Source: Bifidobacterium dentium JCM 1195 = DSM 20436 (GTDB lineage Bacteria > Actinomycetota > Actinomycetes > Actinomycetales > Bifidobacteriaceae). From it: a stretch of 64,000 nucleotides of DNA. The DNA is taken from the NCBI RefSeq assembly GCF_001042595.1, contig NZ_AP012326.1, forward strand, positions 62,001 to 126,000. Direction: 5' to 3'. The translations under genes and the position numbers were made by a program. Below, piece after piece: positions 41,226 through 50,762 of the stretch (the first letter of the stretch is position 1; each line of letters opens with the position of its first letter). Below the pieces are notes generated by a model. That model worked only from the letters and a program-made list of their open reading frames with translations, was not told the DNA's origin and ran no database searches.

Positions 41226-41405
41226 AAGCGTGGCAGTTCCTGTCCGGTTCCTCTTTCCCTTTGTTCTTTCCTGATTCTGTTCGCACACGAGCCGTGCCCG
41301 CTTGGCTTATAGCGCCACCGGATGAATCCGGTCCTTTGGCATGCCTGATCCGGGGGAATTTCAACCGGTTCTGGTGGCGTGTGGTCGTAGCGGGGCCTTC
41401 CTGTG

Positions 41406-41531
41406 TGTCCGATTCTGGTGAATCAGCCATCCGCACACCTTTAATCATGTTCTGTTTGTCCGATTCTGGTGAAACGGACACACAGAACGCTGGTTACCTC
41501 TCCGCCTTGGCTGATTCACCAGAATCGGACA
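41406..41531. repeat. Palindrome array, 3 copies with mirror symmetry
   Basis: Copies start at 41406, 41457 and 41508, pitch 51 and 51. The first ends GAATCAGCCA and the third begins TGGCTGATTC, as in the arrays at 37069 and 44068. It lies between the convergent AbiEi-like gene and fba, and fills most of 41226-41569. Confidence 0.9.
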
Positions 41532-41569
41532 AACAGAGGGGAAGACAGCCAAACGCCACGGCGGGAAGA

Positions 41570-42658
41570 CTACCTCAGCGCCCGCCCCGCGGAACCTAGC
41601 TGCTTGCAAGCCTCGACCACACGTGCGGCCATCGAGGATTCGGCCTCACGACCCCACGAGCGTGGATCGTAGAACTTCTTGTTGCCGACTTCACCATCAA
41701 TCTTCAGCACGGAATCGTAATTGCGGAACATGTGTCCTGCGATTGCACGTGAGAACGCATACTGTGTATCCGTATCAATGTTCATCTTGACCACGCCGTA
41801 GCTAACCGCTTCCGCAATCTCAGCCGCCGACGATCCGGAACCGCCGTGGAACACCAGGGGGAACGGCTTGCCTTCCGGCATGTCCGGCAGCGCACAAGTG
41901 GAAACGTGCGCGGCATCAACGCTTCCCAGGCGTCCGTCATGTGCGGCCGCCCATACTTCGGACTGAATGTCGTGCAGTAATCGTGGACGCAACTGCACTA
42001 CGCCCGGCTTGTATGCGCCATGCACGTTGCCGAAGGTGAACGCGGCCATATAACGGCCGTGTTCACCCAACCCCAGTCGTTCCGCCACGCGTACGCCATC
42101 GGCGGGCGTGGAGTACAGCTTGTCGTTGATTTCCGCGGAATGGCCGTCTTCTTCGCCTCCGACCGCGCCAATCTCAATTTCGAGCACGGTGTGCGCCTTC
42201 ACGGACTTTTCCAGCAGCTCCTCGGCGATGTCAAGATTCTCTTCCAGCGGAACCGTCGAACCGTCCCACATGTGGGACTGGAACGTCGGCTCTTCGCCGT
42301 GCTTGACCTGCTCCGCCTCATGCGCAAGCAGCGGGCGGACCCATTCATCCAGATATTGTTTGGCGCAATGGTCGGTGTGCAGTGCCACCGTAATGTTCGG
42401 ATAGTGTGCGGCCACTTCATGCGCGAACGCGGCGAATGCGAGCGAGCCGACCACACGATTGTTGACCGATTGTCCGGAGAAATATGCGGAACCGCCCACC
42501 GACACCTGGATAATGCCGTCGGATTCCGCCTCGGCGAAACCCTGCAACGCAGCGTTCAGCGTCTGCGTACTGGTCACATTGATTGCGGGATATGCGTAGC
42601 CGCCACGACGTGCGGCATCCAGCATCTCGGCATAACGTTCAGGAGTTGCGATAGTCAT
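41570..42658 (-). CDS. fba: Class II fructose-bisphosphate aldolase
   Basis: 362 residues. Zinc-dependent aldolase that cleaves or forms fructose 1,6-bisphosphate. Motifs: YAYPAINVTSTQTLNAALQG, VALHTDHCAKQ with catalytic Asp and zinc His, GAVGGEEDG, FGNVHGAYKPG with zinc His, VFHGGSGSS and KMNIDTDTQYAF for phosphate binding. Length and motifs match the longer class IIA enzymes. The ATG at 42658 sits close to GGAGAC. In bifidobacteria it serves gluconeogenesis and the lower bifid shunt. Divergent from the deacetylase gene. Confidence 0.93.
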   Translation of the reverse strand: MTIATPERYAEMLDAARRGGYAYPAINVTSTQTLNAALQGFAEAESDGIIQVSVGGSAYFSGQSVNNRVVGSLAFAAFAHEVAAHYPNITVALHTDHCAKQYLDEWVRPLLAHEAEQVKHGEEPTFQSHMWDGSTVPLEENLDIAEELLEKSVKAHTVLEIEIGAVGGEEDGHSAEINDKLYSTPADGVRVAERLGLGEHGRYMAAFTFGNVHGAYKPGVVQLRPRLLHDIQSEVWAAAHDGRLGSVDAAHVSTCALPDMPEGKPFPLVFHGGSGSSAAEIAEAVSYGVVKMNIDTDTQYAFSRAIAGHMFRNYDSVLKIDGEVGNKKFYDPRSWGREAESSMAARVVEACKQLGSAGRALR

Positions 42659-42811
42659 GTCTCCATTATGTCTCGTTTTGTGACACTTTGGTTTTCTCAT
42701 TGTGGTTTTGCGGGCCTCCGGCGGTCGGATCGTTTGCCGGCGCGGCAACGTCGCCTACAATTGCGGTAATCCCAATACGACGTCACGGCAATAGCAGCGA
42801 AAGAAGCCAGC

Positions 42812-44008
42812 ATGACTTTGGAAGACGATATTGAAGAGCTGTCTTTTGAGGATAGCGTCCGTCCGCCGCGCAAACATCACACTTGGTTGCGCGTCATACT
42901 TGCGATGTTGCTGACCGTACTGGTCGCAGGAGGCGCAACGGGCGGCTGGTATCTGTGGAACTATCATCTGCGCCGCATTCCGGTTACCGTCAATCGTGTC
43001 GACCGTCTCGTTCGCATCGACAGCACGATTGCGACCCTGCTCCATGACAACGATGATTTCAACGCCAAGCCAGGCCGTCTGCTGGATATCACCGGCAAGG
43101 TCCTCGACAAGCGCGGCGGTGGAGCGATCATCGTGAAACGTAATGGCGCCGCCGTGGCAACCGCGCAACTTGGCAGCACACGTATGGCCGACAACGACGT
43201 AATCACCGTGGAATCCGGTAAGGATCAGACCGAAGCGCATACGGTACGGTACGACACCGTCAAATACGGTACCGACATCAATCTCAACAATGGGCCGCTG
43301 CAGGAAGTCAAACAACTCGGCAAGGACGGCATGAAAGAGATTTGGGTCGGGCGGAGATCCAAGAAGGAAGTCGACAAGGGATTCAAGAAGGAACCGCAGA
43401 ATCTGGTGGTACAGTCGCGTTCGCCACGACCGGCCGGACGTAAGGTAATCGCATTGACGTTCGACGACGGGCCAAGCCAATACAGCGACGCGGTTCTGGA
43501 CATACTCAAGGAGAAAGGCGTGAAGGCGACGTTCTTCGACGTCGGCGAAAGCTCCGCGCAATACCCGAAGCAGGAGAAGCGCATGCTTGCAGAAGGTCAT
43601 CAGGTGGCGAGTCACAGCAACACGCATCCATACATGCCGAAGATGGGGCGTGACGAGTTGCGCGCGGAGATCACGGCAGGGTTTGACAATCTGAAGAAGG
43701 CATCCGGACTGGAAACGAAGGTGATGCGTGCCCCATATGGTGCGTTCGGCGTGGAACAGTGGAAGCAGTGCGCCGACCTGCTTGACATGAACGTGCTGTG
43801 GGATATCGATACGGAGGATTGGAAGATGCCCGGTGCGCAGGCCATTCATGATGCGGTGTTGAACAATGCGCATAACGGCGCGGTGGTGCTGATGCATGAC
43901 GGCGGCGGCGACCGGTCGCAGGACGTGGAGGCGTTGCCGGGGATTATCGACGATCTGAAGAAGCAGGGGTACGAGTTCGTGACCATCGAGCAGCTGAGTG
44001 AGATGTAG
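42812..44008 (+). CDS. Membrane-anchored polysaccharide deacetylase (CE4)
   Basis: 398 residues. Cytoplasmic acidic N terminus, one membrane helix (about 26-48, WLRVILAMLLTVLVAGGATG), an extracellular region of about 150 residues, then a NodB/CE4 domain with TFDDGPS (catalytic Asp, metal Asp), HSNTHPY (metal histidines), RAPYG, DIDTEDW and LMHDGGG. It is likely to deacetylate peptidoglycan or another envelope glycan outside the membrane. AAAGAAGCC precedes the ATG; the divergent fba starts 153 bases away. A palindrome array follows the stop. Confidence 0.88.
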   Translation: MTLEDDIEELSFEDSVRPPRKHHTWLRVILAMLLTVLVAGGATGGWYLWNYHLRRIPVTVNRVDRLVRIDSTIATLLHDNDDFNAKPGRLLDITGKVLDKRGGGAIIVKRNGAAVATAQLGSTRMADNDVITVESGKDQTEAHTVRYDTVKYGTDINLNNGPLQEVKQLGKDGMKEIWVGRRSKKEVDKGFKKEPQNLVVQSRSPRPAGRKVIALTFDDGPSQYSDAVLDILKEKGVKATFFDVGESSAQYPKQEKRMLAEGHQVASHSNTHPYMPKMGRDELRAEITAGFDNLKKASGLETKVMRAPYGAFGVEQWKQCADLLDMNVLWDIDTEDWKMPGAQAIHDAVLNNAHNGAVVLMHDGGGDRSQDVEALPGIIDDLKKQGYEFVTIEQLSEM

Positions 44009-44067
44009 AGCCTGGGGTGGATGGCGGCGGACGGGGTCGTGTGTTGCGGCGCTGCCGGGATTCCGTT

Positions 44068-44193
44068 TGTCCGATTCTGGTGAATCAGCCAAATAGCGTG
44101 CCTCGGCGTGCGCCTGAATGTCCGATTCTCCAGAATCGGACAGATGAGGGGTGAAAAGGCGGGCGTGCATGGCTGATTCACCAGAATCGGACA
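44068..44193. repeat. Palindrome array, 3 copies with mirror symmetry
   Basis: Copies start at 44068, 44119 and 44170, pitch 51 and 51. The first ends GAATCAGCCA and the third begins TGGCTGATTC. It lies 59 bases after the deacetylase stop and 79 bases before the purA start, so it overlaps the likely purA promoter region. Confidence 0.9.
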
Positions 44194-44272
44194 AACAGGA
44201 TTGGCGACCCGCAGTAGAGGGCTCAAGGTACGCTGTTTTCGGCGGAATAAGGCGACAGCGTGGAGGTGCGTT

Positions 44273-45559
44273 ATGCCGGGTATCGTGTTGATTGGCGCTC
44301 AGTGGGGCGACGAGGGTAAAGGCAAGGCCACCGATCTCATCGGTACCAAAGTCGATTACGTTGCACGCTTCAACGGCGGCAACAATGCAGGCCATACCGT
44401 GGTGGTCGGAGACGAATCGTACGCACTGCACCTGCTGCCATCCGGCATCATCAGTCCGACGGCTACCCCGGTCATCGGCAACGGCGTCGTGGTCGATCCC
44501 GAAGTACTGTTCGAGGAGATCGACGGCCTTGAAAGCCGCGGCGTGGACTGCTCCCGACTGTTGGTGAGCGAAAGCGCACACATCATCGCGCCGTATCATC
44601 GTGTACTCGACAAGGTGACTGAACGCTTCCTCGGCAAGCATAAGATCGGCACCACCGGCCGTGGTATCGGTCCGGCTTACGCTGACAAGATCAATCGTGT
44701 CGGCATCCGCGTGCATGACCTGTTCAACGCTGAGCATCTGCATGACAAGGTTGAGGCGAGCCTGCATCAGAAGAATCAGATGCTGGTCAAACTGTACAAT
44801 CGTCGTCCGATTGATGTGGACCAGACCACCGACGAGCTGCTTAAGCTCGGTGAACGTCTGAAGCCTTACGTTGCCAATACTTCCTTGGTGTTGAACAAGG
44901 CGCTTGACGAGGGCAAGACCGTATTGTTCGAGGGCGGCCAGGCCACCATGCTTGACGTGGACCATGGCACCTACCCGTTCGTGACATCCTCCAACCCGAC
45001 CGCCGGCGGTGCCTGCACTGGCACCGGCGTTGGACCGACCAAGATCACCCGCGTGATTGGCGTCTCCAAAGCATATGTGACCCGAGTCGGTGAGGGACCG
45101 TTCCCGACCGAACTGTTCGGTGAGGATGGCGACTGGCTGCGTGCCCAGGGCCACGAATACGGTGTGACTACTGGTCGTCCGCGTCGTTGCGGCTGGTTTG
45201 ACGCGGTCGTGAATCGTTACGCATCCCAAGTCAACGGTCTGACCGATATCGTGCTCACTAAGCTTGATGTGCTTACCGGGCTTCAAGAAATTCCGATTTG
45301 TGTGGCTTACGACGTAAATGGTGAACGCCACGACGATATGCCGACCGATCAGGCTGAATTTGCCGTCGCGAAGCCCATTTACGAGACCATGCCGGGCTGG
45401 ACCGAAGACATTTCCCAAGTGCATGATTTCAACGATCTGCCGCAAACCTGCCAGGATTACGTCAAGCGTCTTGAAGAGCTGTCCGGATGCCGCATTTCCG
45501 TGATTGGCACCGGCCCGCAGCGCGATCACATCATTCAGATCAATTCGCTCGTCGACTGA
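44273..45559 (+). CDS. purA: Adenylosuccinate synthetase
   Basis: 428 residues, full length. The enzyme joins IMO-derived IMP to aspartate with GTP, the first step to AMP. Motifs: [18 protein letters not shown] at the N terminus (P-loop-like GDEGKGK with catalytic Asp and Lys), [47 protein letters not shown] and the GTP site at TGPQRDH. The ATG at 44273 has GGAGG six bases upstream. Standard housekeeping gene; no oddity in the coding region. Confidence 0.95.
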   Translation: MPGIVLIGAQWGDEGKGKATDLIGTKVDYVARFNGGNNAGHTVVVGDESYALHLLPSGIISPTATPVIGNGVVVDPEVLFEEIDGLESRGVDCSRLLVSESAHIIAPYHRVLDKVTERFLGKHKIGTTGRGIGPAYADKINRVGIRVHDLFNAEHLHDKVEASLHQKNQMLVKLYNRRPIDVDQTTDELLKLGERLKPYVANTSLVLNKALDEGKTVLFEGGQATMLDVDHGTYPFVTSSNPTAGGACTGTGVGPTKITRVIGVSKAYVTRVGEGPFPTELFGEDGDWLRAQGHEYGVTTGRPRRCGWFDAVVNRYASQVNGLTDIVLTKLDVLTGLQEIPICVAYDVNGERHDDMPTDQAEFAVAKPIYETMPGWTEDISQVHDFNDLPQTCQDYVKRLEELSGCRISVIGTGPQRDHIIQINSLVD

Positions 45560-45642
45560 TTCCCGCTGCGCTTCATTGGTAGTGTACGTATGATTGGTGT
45601 CGGCAGGTGTACGCCTGTCCGGCACCTTTTTTATCCCCTATT

Positions 45643-45818
45643 TGTCTGATTCTGGAGATTCGGACAAACAACTGGTGATCTGACATCCTTGTTTGTCCGT
45701 TTCTGGTGAATCGGACATGCGTGGGCGAGTTTGGATGCGTACGTGTCTGATTCTGGAGATTCGGACACATGGGGGTTGATATTGGAGGCGCGACTGGCTG
45801 ATTCGCCAGAATCGGACA
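45643..45818. repeat. Palindrome array, 4 copies
   Basis: Copies start at 45643, 45694, 45744 and 45795, pitch 51, 50 and 51. Copies 1 and 3 share the variant TGTCTGATTCTGGAGATTCGGACA type (changes in both arms that keep the outer pairs). Copy 4 begins TGGCTGATTC. It fills the space between purA and the ClC gene (45560-45863). Confidence 0.88.
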
Positions 45819-45863
45819 GTCTGTGTGAAGACGTAACGGGCGAGGAGACGGGAGCGCAATGCG

Positions 45864-47435
45864 ATGAGTTCGATTCCGACCATCGACAGGCTGATTCCAC
45901 GCTTCGACCATCTGAAATGGAAGATGGCCGCGGCCGGCGTTGCTGTTGGTCTGATTTCCGGCTTGTTGGTGGTCGTTTACCGTCTTGGTATCGAATATGG
46001 CACGGATTGTGCACGTTGGATGTACGCGCAGATCCGTAACCAGCCGTGGCTGCTTGTGCCGTGGATGGCTGCGGCCACTGGCAGTGCCCTGCTTATCGCT
46101 TGGATGGTTGGCAAAGAGCCGATGGCCGGTGGCAGTGGCATTCCTCAAACCAATGGTGTGGTGATCGATGGTTTGAAGATGCGTTGGCAGAGCATTTTGC
46201 CGGTTCGTTTCGTTGGTGGTCTGCTGGGGTCGCTGTTCGGTCTGTCGCTGGGCCGTGAGGGGCCGTCCATTCAAATCGGCGCGTCTGGAGCGCAGTTTCT
46301 GTCGCATCGTTTGCGTGGGCGGCGTCGTGAGGATGCGCAGGAGCACTATCTGGTGTCCGCCGGTGCCGCTGCCGGCCTTTCCGCCGCGTTCAGCGCCCCG
46401 CTTTCTGGCATGATGTTTGCGCTTGAAGGTATTCATCGTAGTTTTTCGCCCACTATTTTGATGGGTGCGACCGCTGCTTCGCTAACCGCCGATTTTGTTT
46501 CGAAATATTGTTTCGGACTGCGTCCTGTGTTGGATTTCGGCGCTGTCGGGCAACTGCCTCTTGCCGAATACATTTGGTTGATTCCGCTGGGGATCGTCGC
46601 CGGTCTGGTCGGTTCGCTGGTGAACCGTTCCTTGCTTGGATTGCAGACGTTATATGGCAAGCTGCCTGCGTGGATTCGCCCGATGGTTGCCATCGCGATC
46701 GCGTTGCCGGTCGGCATCTGGCTGCCGGACGTGCTTGGCGGCGGATCGAATCTCATCGCATTGTCCGAAAAGGCCGAATCGGGCATTGGTATGTTGTGCA
46801 TATTGTTTGCGGCGAAGATGATTTTCACCAGCACCAGTTTTGGTTCCGGTACCCCCGGTGGCATTTTCATGCCGATTCTGGCAATCGGCTCATTGGCTGG
46901 TGGCATCTGCGGCGAGGCTGCACGTCAGTTTTGCGGATTGCAGTCGCAGTCCGTGGCTGTGTTCGCGGTTTGTGTGATGACGGGTACGTTGGCCGCTTCC
47001 GTAAAGACTCCGATTACTTCGATTTTGCTGGCTGTAGAGATGTCGGGTACGTTGACGCACATGCTGCCGATTGCGGCATCGGCCTTCATCGCGCTTCTTG
47101 TCTCCGATTTGCTGCGTACCAGGCCGATTTATGGCGAACTGTTGGCACGGTATATGAAGGCGCGAGACATGGAATCAACCGTTGTGAGCCAGGTCGGCAG
47201 CGGTGTGATGGAACTTCCGCTGGAGATGGGTGCCGAAGCGGAGGGTAAGCGCGTACGTGACGTGGCATGGCCGTCAGGCTGTCTGATTATCGGATTGCGT
47301 CGTGGCGAGCGTGAGATCGTGCCGCGCGGTGATACTACGCTGCGTGCCGGTGATTATTTGGTGGTGCTGTTCAGTGGTGAGGAGGAACGTAAGGTGCGTC
47401 TCGCCATGCGTCGGCTGTGCGATGCCGGACTGTGA
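45864..47435 (+). CDS. ClC-family chloride channel/antiporter with TrkA-C-like tail
   Basis: 523 residues. Motifs of ClC proteins in order: GGSGIPQ (about residue 89), GREGPSIQIG with the gating Glu, GAAAGLSAAFSAPLSG, and GTPGGIFMPILAIG. These ion-path motifs point to a Cl-/H+ exchanger. After the last helix, a soluble domain of about 80 residues (EAEGKRVRDVAWPSGCLIIG, LRAGDYLVVLFSGEEE) is of the TrkA-C type that binds a regulatory ligand. A plain ATG follows GGGAGCGCAATGCG. Two palindromes follow, then crcB genes; a halide/fluoride theme for the neighbourhood is inference. Confidence 0.88.
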   Translation: MSSIPTIDRLIPRFDHLKWKMAAAGVAVGLISGLLVVVYRLGIEYGTDCARWMYAQIRNQPWLLVPWMAAATGSALLIAWMVGKEPMAGGSGIPQTNGVVIDGLKMRWQSILPVRFVGGLLGSLFGLSLGREGPSIQIGASGAQFLSHRLRGRRREDAQEHYLVSAGAAAGLSAAFSAPLSGMMFALEGIHRSFSPTILMGATAASLTADFVSKYCFGLRPVLDFGAVGQLPLAEYIWLIPLGIVAGLVGSLVNRSLLGLQTLYGKLPAWIRPMVAIAIALPVGIWLPDVLGGGSNLIALSEKAESGIGMLCILFAAKMIFTSTSFGSGTPGGIFMPILAIGSLAGGICGEAARQFCGLQSQSVAVFAVCVMTGTLAASVKTPITSILLAVEMSGTLTHMLPIAASAFIALLVSDLLRTRPIYGELLARYMKARDMESTVVSQVGSGVMELPLEMGAEAEGKRVRDVAWPSGCLIIGLRRGEREIVPRGDTTLRAGDYLVVLFSGEEERKVRLAMRRLCDAGL

Positions 47436-47449
47436 GCGCCCTACACGGC

Positions 47450-47524
47450 TGTCCGATTCTGGAGATTCGGACATCTGTGGGCGTTGCAGAGGGCATTACG
47501 TGTCTGATTCACCAGAATCGGACA
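47450..47524. repeat. Palindrome array, 2 copies
   Basis: Copies start at 47450 and 47501, pitch 51, beginning 14 bases after the ClC stop. The second begins TGTCTGATTC. Confidence 0.87.
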
Positions 47525-47584
47525 CGTGGTCGGATTGCGTCGTGGCAGCGTGTACACTCGTGCAATGTCGGGAAGACGGTATCT

Positions 47585-47615
47585 GCGACTGGTGCCTCGT
47601 TGTGTGACCAGTCGC
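47585..47615 (+). promoter_or_regulatory. Hairpin in the leader of the crcB pair
   Basis: GCGACTGGT and ACCAGTCGC form a 9-bp perfect stem with a 13-base loop, 55 bases before the crcB start. I looked for the conserved elements of a fluoride riboswitch and did not find them. Terminator or leader hairpin. Confidence 0.4.
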
Positions 47616-47670
47616 GAGAACGGTGTGGTTCATGAGTGAGCGTCTGAAAGTTTTGGAATAAGGGAGCGAC

Positions 47671-48711
47671 ATGGAATCGCAGACACGGGGTCCGTTGCAT
47701 GGCGGACAGGCGGATGACGAGCCCAAGCCGCCCAGGTGGCTAGGCGCGGGGGAGGACCCGAATCCGGCGACGCAGGCGATCAGCGTGGTTGAGGCGGCCA
47801 ACGCTGATGCCCAACCTCAAGGTGCGGCTGCGGCTTCCAATCCTCCTCAGATTCCTCTCGCCCCGTTAAAGCGTGTGCAGGCACGATTCAATCCTCTGGC
47901 CGACGGACTGATGTATCTGGTGGTGTTCGTCGGCGGTTTTGTCGGCGTGGGACTTCGTCGCGTGCTTGATGAGATGATGCCAGCGGCTGAGGGACAGCCG
48001 TTCGTACCGGGCACCTTCGTGTCGAATATGCTTGCCTGTTTCCTGTTCGCCATGCTGGTTGAATACATGGCGGTCGCTTCATGGTGGCCCCGCCGCATGC
48101 GTCAGATCGCCAGTCGCGGCATTGGTCTGGGGATGCTCGGAGGGCTTTCCACCATGTCCGGGCTCATGTTGGAAACCATGGAAGGAATGAGCACACATCA
48201 TGTGACGGGTGCATTGTTGTATCTTGCAATCAGTTTCGTCGGAGGCATGATTGCGTCCGTGGCGGGCCTCGGGATTATGCAGTTGCTGCTGGCGCGCCGC
48301 ACTCGCAGAGCCGTACGTGAAGCATTACGTTTGTCCGATTCTGGTGAATCGGACAAACAGGGGGCTGACAGACACTCACGGTTGTCCGATTCACCAGAAT
48401 CGGACAACTTGACGATGAGGAAGGGGCTGGCCGAAGGATATACGCAGGTGAAAGTGGCCGATATGGCGCATTCCGCCGCTCAAGCCGCGTTGGAGGCGGC
48501 TGCGGCGGCGCAGGCGGCTGCGACCACGGCCGCGCGGGCTGCACAATCCGAATCTGTGGAATCGCAGGAATCCCCAGGGTTGGCGGAGCTTGCCGACGCG
48601 ACGCGGCGGAATAGTCCTGTACCGTCCGTGAATCCGCCGAGTTTCGAACCCAAGCCGATCACTGCGGAGATTCCGCTGGTCGCCGATCCGACCACGGGGG
48701 AGGTGCGCTGA
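47671..48711 (+). CDS. crcB: CrcB-type fluoride channel subunit with long tails and two palindrome units
   Basis: 346 residues against about 125 in usual CrcB. The four-helix core occupies about 85-215: GGFVGVGLRRVLDEMM, FVSNMLACFLF and LGGLSTMSGLMLETMEGM, which holds the fluoride-path Ser/Thr motif. Residues 1-70 are hydrophilic. After the last helix comes a 130-residue tail that starts with two palindromes read as SDSGESDK and SDSPESDN, then an Ala-rich helix (AAQAALEAAAAAQAAATTAA). Its stop overlaps the second crcB start, so the two subunits probably form the heterodimeric channel. Confidence 0.82.
   Translation: MESQTRGPLHGGQADDEPKPPRWLGAGEDPNPATQAISVVEAANADAQPQGAAAASNPPQIPLAPLKRVQARFNPLADGLMYLVVFVGGFVGVGLRRVLDEMMPAAEGQPFVPGTFVSNMLACFLFAMLVEYMAVASWWPRRMRQIASRGIGLGMLGGLSTMSGLMLETMEGMSTHHVTGALLYLAISFVGGMIASVAGLGIMQLLLARRTRRAVREALRLSDSGESDKQGADRHSRLSDSPESDNLTMRKGLAEGYTQVKVADMAHSAAQAALEAAAAAQAAATTAARAAQSESVESQESPGLAELADATRRNSPVPSVNPPSFEPKPITAEIPLVADPTTGEVR
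48332..48406. repeat. In-gene palindrome array, 2 copies
   Basis: Copies start at 48332 and 48383, pitch 51 (17 codons). Read as SDSGESDK and SDSPESDN in the cytoplasmic tail of CrcB. The first copy extends to GTTTGTCC...GGACAAAC. Confidence 0.9.
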
Positions 48712-49079
48712 TGATGTGGCTGCTTTGCTTCTTCGGCGGCATCGGGGCCATGGCTCGTTATGTGCTTGATGTGTCGATTCAACGTAGCTGGAATCGTTCC
48801 TTCCCATTGTCCACGCTGGTGATCAACGGTATCGCCTCGTTGTGTGCGGGCATTGCGATGATGTCATATTATGCGCAATCGGTGGATTCTCAGACCGTCA
48901 TGCTGTTCCTGACCGGTTTTCTGGGCGGGTTTTCCACGTTCTCGACGGCCATCAATGAAGTGCTGTCGTTGATTCGCAAGAAGCGTTTCGCGATGGCGTT
49001 GGGGTATGGCGTGGCGACGGTTGCGGTGCCGCTCGTGTGCGTCGCATTGGGTTTCGGATTGGCTTCGCTCGCCCGTTGA
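48711..49079 (+). CDS. crcB: CrcB-type fluoride channel, second subunit
   Basis: 122 residues, normal family length, four helices. FFGGIGAMARYVLDVSIQRS at the N terminus, LVINGIASLCAG, and GFLGGFSTFSTAINEVLSLI with the Phe-box and the Ser/Thr residues that line the fluoride path. The ATG overlaps the preceding TGA by one base and has GGGAGG upstream. The dual-gene arrangement, with one long and one short subunit, supports a Fluc heterodimer that expels fluoride. Confidence 0.9.
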   Translation: MMWLLCFFGGIGAMARYVLDVSIQRSWNRSFPLSTLVINGIASLCAGIAMMSYYAQSVDSQTVMLFLTGFLGGFSTFSTAINEVLSLIRKKRFAMALGYGVATVAVPLVCVALGFGLASLAR

Positions 49080-49349
49080 CAAACGTCAGGCGTAACAAAA
49101 CGTCAGATGCGCGAGAACGCCGAAAAATCGGGCAAAAACGTTGTTTTGCCGGCAATCGTGTCCCATTTTCCGACAGCGGTTGACCATTCCGGCACCATAG
49201 CCAATCCGTCTGAGAGAGCTCTCCGCCGACCTTCCCGCGTAATTTCCGTGTTACAACTCCGGCGTGAGAGTAACCTTCCGGAAATCTGAGTGCAACTGAG
49301 AACGCCGTTTCTTCTCCTACGTTGTGGAAACAACAAGAGAGGAAATCCT

Positions 49350-50759
49350 ATGACAGCCGTATCTCACATTGCACGGCATCGTCGATCGGGAATCGTAATA
49401 CTATGTTCGATCTTCGCCGCTCTTTCGATGCTATTCATTCTGCCACCCGACTCAGCCATGGCGGCCGACGCCGTGGATGTCTGCAATCCGACTTCCGACA
49501 ACGGTTGCGTCAACGGCATTCTGCAGGATGCCGACAAGAAAGCGATTGCGGATATCACCGTGAAGCTTTCCGGTACGGAAGAAGCGGAAACAACAACCGA
49601 TGCCGACGGTAAGTGGGCGTTTTCAGTCAAGGATGACGGCGATTACACCGTCACCATCGACGAATCCGTGGCCGAAGAGCACGGATTGAAGTCGAGCAGC
49701 GCCACGGTGACCATCAAGAAAGCCAGCTTCGACAAGCAGCGCGGCGTGGTCCGCTTCGACCAAGTCAACGACTCCGCATCCTCCGACAGCTCGTCCTCCG
49801 ACTCGGCCAAATCCGGCGCCGACAGCTCCAGCTCCTCAGGCACCGCGACGGTATCAAAGAAGAAGGCCGGCTCCAACATCGGCAAGCGCATCTGGCAGCA
49901 GCTGTACTCCGGTATCATCTTCGGTCTGATGCTTGGCCTGATGTCAGTCGGCATGAACCTCGTCTACGGCACCACCGGCCTGCAGTCGTTCTCGCACGGT
50001 GAGCAGGTGACGCTCGGCGGTCTCATGGCATATGTCGGCACGCAGATGCTGCACATGCCGGTCGTGGCCTCCGCCATTTTCGCCATCGTCATCGGCGCAA
50101 TCACAGGTCTCATCCAAAACGAAATCGTATGGGGCCCGCTGCGCCGCCGCCATGTCGGCACCATGCAGCAGATGATCGTCACCATCGGCCTGTCGATGGC
50201 ATTGCAATACACGTTCCAGTTCTTCTTCGGCGGTGACATCAAGGGCATCGTCAAATCGGTGCCGGACAGCTTCCAGCTCGGCCCGATCACGACCGACATG
50301 CCGACGTTGCTGTCCGCGCTAATCGCCATCTGCGTGATCATCGGCGTCACATTGTTCCTCTACAAGACCCGTCTCGGCAGGGCAACGCGAGCCGTGTCCG
50401 ACAATGCGGCGCTCGCAGCGGCTTCCGGCATCAACGTGGACCAGGTGGTACGTGTCGTCTGGATCCTGTCATGCTCCATGGCCGCACTATCCGGCGTGCT
50501 GTTGGGCATCTACCTCAACGGCATCTCCTGGAACACCGGAGCGACCCTGATCCTGCTGATGTTCGCGGCCGTCACGCTCGGCGGCCTCGGTACCGCCAAC
50601 GGCGCACTCATCGGTTCGCTGGTCATCGGCATCGTGGCGGACATGAGCTCGCTCGTCATCCCCAACGACATGCGTTACGCCAGCGCGCTGGCAATCCTCA
50701 TCATCGTTCTGCTGGTGCGCCCGCAGGGCATCTTCGGCAAGCAACAAAGGGTGGGCTGA
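49350..50759 (+). CDS. livH: Branched-chain amino acid ABC permease LivH with an extracytoplasmic N-terminal domain
   Basis: 469 residues. Unlike ordinary LivH (about 300), it begins with a signal-like segment (IVILCSIFAALSMLFILPPD, cleavage likely after AMA at about 38), then a domain of about 85 residues with the pattern of a carboxypeptidase-regulatory/Cna-B-type Ig fold (VNGILQDADKKAIADITVKL, TTTDADGKWAFSVKDDGDYT), then a Ser/Asp-rich linker (about 135-170). The permease follows with GLMLGLMSVGMNLVYGTTGL and TLGGLGTANGALIGSL. GAGAGG lies nine bases upstream. First gene of the liv operon. Confidence 0.87.
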   Translation: MTAVSHIARHRRSGIVILCSIFAALSMLFILPPDSAMAADAVDVCNPTSDNGCVNGILQDADKKAIADITVKLSGTEEAETTTDADGKWAFSVKDDGDYTVTIDESVAEEHGLKSSSATVTIKKASFDKQRGVVRFDQVNDSASSDSSSSDSAKSGADSSSSSGTATVSKKKAGSNIGKRIWQQLYSGIIFGLMLGLMSVGMNLVYGTTGLQSFSHGEQVTLGGLMAYVGTQMLHMPVVASAIFAIVIGAITGLIQNEIVWGPLRRRHVGTMQQMIVTIGLSMALQYTFQFFFGGDIKGIVKSVPDSFQLGPITTDMPTLLSALIAICVIIGVTLFLYKTRLGRATRAVSDNAALAAASGINVDQVVRVVWILSCSMAALSGVLLGIYLNGISWNTGATLILLMFAAVTLGGLGTANGALIGSLVIGIVADMSSLVIPNDMRYASALAILIIVLLVRPQGIFGKQQRVG

Positions 50760-50762
50760 TTC

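Noticed and set aside
42755..45625. A 956-codon open frame on the minus strand
   Set aside because: It is antisense to purA and the polysaccharide deacetylase and only reflects codon bias; the plus-strand proteins have all family motifs.
47525..47670. Fluoride riboswitch ahead of the crcB pair
   Set aside because: Expected because CrcB is often under this riboswitch, but the conserved core elements are not visible; only a plain 9-bp hairpin is there.
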